A stretch of 64,000 bases of DNA, taken from Polaribacter glomeratus. GTDB lineage: Bacteria; Bacteroidota; Bacteroidia; Flavobacteriales; Flavobacteriaceae. Below the pieces are notes generated by a model that was not told the origin of the DNA, searched no databases, and worked only from the letters and a program-made list of their open reading frames with translations. This document shows, in pieces, positions 62,683 through 64,000 of the stretch (positions are counted from its first letter, which is position 1; every line of letters begins with the position of its first letter). Location: assembly GCF_002954665.1 (NCBI RefSeq), contig NZ_MSCM01000001.1:477107-541106 (forward strand), written 5' to 3'. Both the position numbers and the translations under genes were made by a program.

Positions 62683-62693
62683 AAAAATAGATT

Positions 62694-64000
62694 ATGAAAA
62701 AAATATTAGGTTTAGACCTTGGTACAAACTCTATTGGTTGGGCATTAACAACACAAGACTTTAATAATAAGAAAGGAGAAATAAATGGCCTAGGTAGTAG
62801 AATTATTCCTATGTCTCAGGACATTTTAGGTAAATTTGATTCTGGACAATCTTATTCTCAAACTGCAGAAAGGACTAAATATAGAGGTGTTAGGAGACTT
62901 TATCAAAGAAATTTATTAAGAAGAGAAAGACTTCACAGAGTTTTAAATGTTTTAAACTTTTTACCGCAACATTATAAAGAGTCCATTGATTTTGAAAAAC
63001 ATTTCGGACAATTTAAAAATGGCACAGAAGAAAAACTTAACTATCGTAAAAATGAAGTTGGAAAACATGAATTTATATTTATGGATTCTTTTAATGAAAT
63101 GGTTACTGAATTTAAACAAGCGGGTAAAGAAACTACTATACCTTTAGATTGGACTATATATTACCTCCGTAAAAAGGCATTAACTAAAAAAATTAGCCAA
63201 GAGGAATTAGCTTGGATATTATTAAACTTTAATCAGAAAAGAGGTTATTATCAGTTAAGAGGAGAGGATGAAGAAGGAGGTAAGGAGAATAATAAAAGTT
63301 TTGAGACGCTTTTTGTTGCAGAAGTTAAAGTGTCTGGAGACGTTATAAAAAAAACAGGGGAATTGCTTTATGATATTTATTTTAATAATGGATGGAAGTA
63401 TGATAAACAAACAACAAAACCTGAAAGTTGGTTAAATAAACTAAAAGAATTTATAGTCACTACAACAGAACTTAAGAATGGAGAGATTAAAAGAAGTTTT
63501 AAGATCGTAGATTCGGAAACAGATTGGATTGCTATAAAAGAAAGTACACAGAAAAAAATTAAGTCTTTTAATAGTGAGAAAAGTCTTGTTGGAGTAGGAC
63601 AATTTATATACGAAACACTATTACAAAATCCAACACAAAAAATAAGAGGAAAACTAGTTAAAACTATTGAAAGAAAGTTTTATAAGGAAGAACTGCAAGA
63701 AATATTAAAAACACAAATAAAATTTCATTCTGAATTACAAGATAGAGAATTGTATGATGCCTGTATAAATGAATTATATCCAAGAAATGAAGCGCATCAA
63801 AATAATATAAAGGATAATGGTTTTGATTATCTATTTATTGATGATATAATTTTTTATCAACGACCATTAAAAAGTAAAAAGTCTACAATTTCGGATTGTC
63901 CTTATGAAGAAAGATTTTTTATAAAAGAGGGTATAAAAAATACGCAAAAGATAAAATGTATTGCTAAGTCTAACCCTTTATTTCAGGAATTTAGATTGTG
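62694..64000 (+). CDS. cas9: CRISPR-associated endonuclease Cas9, type II-C, N-terminal part (cut by window edge)
   Basis: Open from the ATG at 62694 to the window end (435 codons). It begins with the RuvC-I motif MKKILGLDLGTNSIGWAL with catalytic Asp8. The arginine-rich bridge helix follows at about 60-84 (RTKYRGVRRLYQRNLLRRER), then a recognition lobe with WILLNFNQKRGYYQLRGEDE near residue 178, and SNPLFQEFRL at the end. These features mark the larger flavobacterial II-C Cas9 branch (commonly about 1400-1500 residues). HNH and RuvC-II/III lie beyond the window. A divergent tracrRNA is encoded upstream; cas1, cas2 and the array, if present, should follow to the right. Confidence 0.97.
   Translation, partial: MKKILGLDLGTNSIGWALTTQDFNNKKGEINGLGSRIIPMSQDILGKFDSGQSYSQTAERTKYRGVRRLYQRNLLRRERLHRVLNVLNFLPQHYKESIDFEKHFGQFKNGTEEKLNYRKNEVGKHEFIFMDSFNEMVTEFKQAGKETTIPLDWTIYYLRKKALTKKISQEELAWILLNFNQKRGYYQLRGEDEEGGKENNKSFETLFVAEVKVSGDVIKKTGELLYDIYFNNGWKYDKQTTKPESWLNKLKEFIVTTTELKNGEIKRSFKIVDSETDWIAIKESTQKKIKSFNSEKSLVGVGQFIYETLLQNPTQKIRGKLVKTIERKFYKEELQEILKTQIKFHSELQDRELYDACINELYPRNEAHQNNIKDNGFDYLFIDDIIFYQRPLKSKKSTISDCPYEERFFIKEGIKNTQKIKCIAKSNPLFQEFRL

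Overview
The window looks like a chromosomal segment of a marine-type member of the Flavobacteriaceae (Bacteroidota). The evidence is very low GC, TAnnTTTG-type -7 promoter boxes ahead of many genes, weak or absent Shine-Dalgarno signals, DUF4199/DUF4295/DUF6090 proteins, a SusC-era style TonB receptor with a carboxypeptidase-regulatory-like N-terminus, reg_prop/Y_Y_Y sensor kinases, and a type II-C cas9 with flavobacterial features. I cannot fix the genus from the sequence alone; it would fit the Polaribacter/Tenacibaculum neighbourhood.

Layout. 1-13 kb is mostly housekeeping: a cut glycosyltransferase, a small SRP RNA, an SDR, a transaldolase-like aldolase, menD with an S1/winged-helix RNA-binding gene, menB, purU, an FAH-family hydrolase and cinA. 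Intergenic gaps here are full of heptamer-derived CAGTT-type repeats, culminating in a 1.1-kb non-coding array with an exact 87-bp period (6464-7590). 13.3-15.3 kb is the conserved rpmB-rpmG-DUF4295-ftsY block. 15.5-24.7 kb is a minus-strand catabolic unit: TonB-dependent receptor (broken by a frameshift at an 8-bp homopolymer), a quinone-reductase-like MDR enzyme, hydantoinase/oxoprolinase A and B, a cupin and an NCS1 permease. It probably imports and opens a cyclic amide or related compound. A divergent orphan gene (24816) shares with it an intergenic region carrying ATTCCT/AGGAAT repeats.

26-44 kb holds transport and mixed housekeeping genes: TerC, DedA, Kup with two small partners, a GH26-like lipoprotein, an FAD oxidoreductase, an amidase, rimO, glmM, an outer-membrane protein, a class V aminotransferase, an LpxL-like acyltransferase, a rhomboid protease and tRNA-Gly(TCC). 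A decayed GNAT gene follows the tRNA. 45.2-58.05 kb is a minus-strand run for secreted peptide breakdown: M28, S9, two tandem M1 peptidases, an amidohydrolase with NTF2-like tail, a free NTF2-like protein, an epimerase and a DUF418 membrane protein with a coupled 68-aa membrane protein. Divergent from it sits a two-component pair (58200-61953): a reg_prop sensor kinase and a LuxR-type regulator. Each gene is preceded by the same TCACAT-N4-ATGTGA palindrome at nearly the same distance from its -7 box, which suggests autoregulation.

The right edge changes character. At 62308-62349 lies only the 3' part of a tRNA-Met(CAT), broken in the anticodon loop and still followed by its terminator. This is what an integration of a tRNA-targeting element leaves behind, with the element on the right. 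Immediately inside come an apparent antisense tracrRNA (about 62511-62601) and the start of a type II-C cas9 (62694 to beyond the window). The CRISPR locus therefore appears to sit at the very end of a mobile island; the rest of it lies outside the window.
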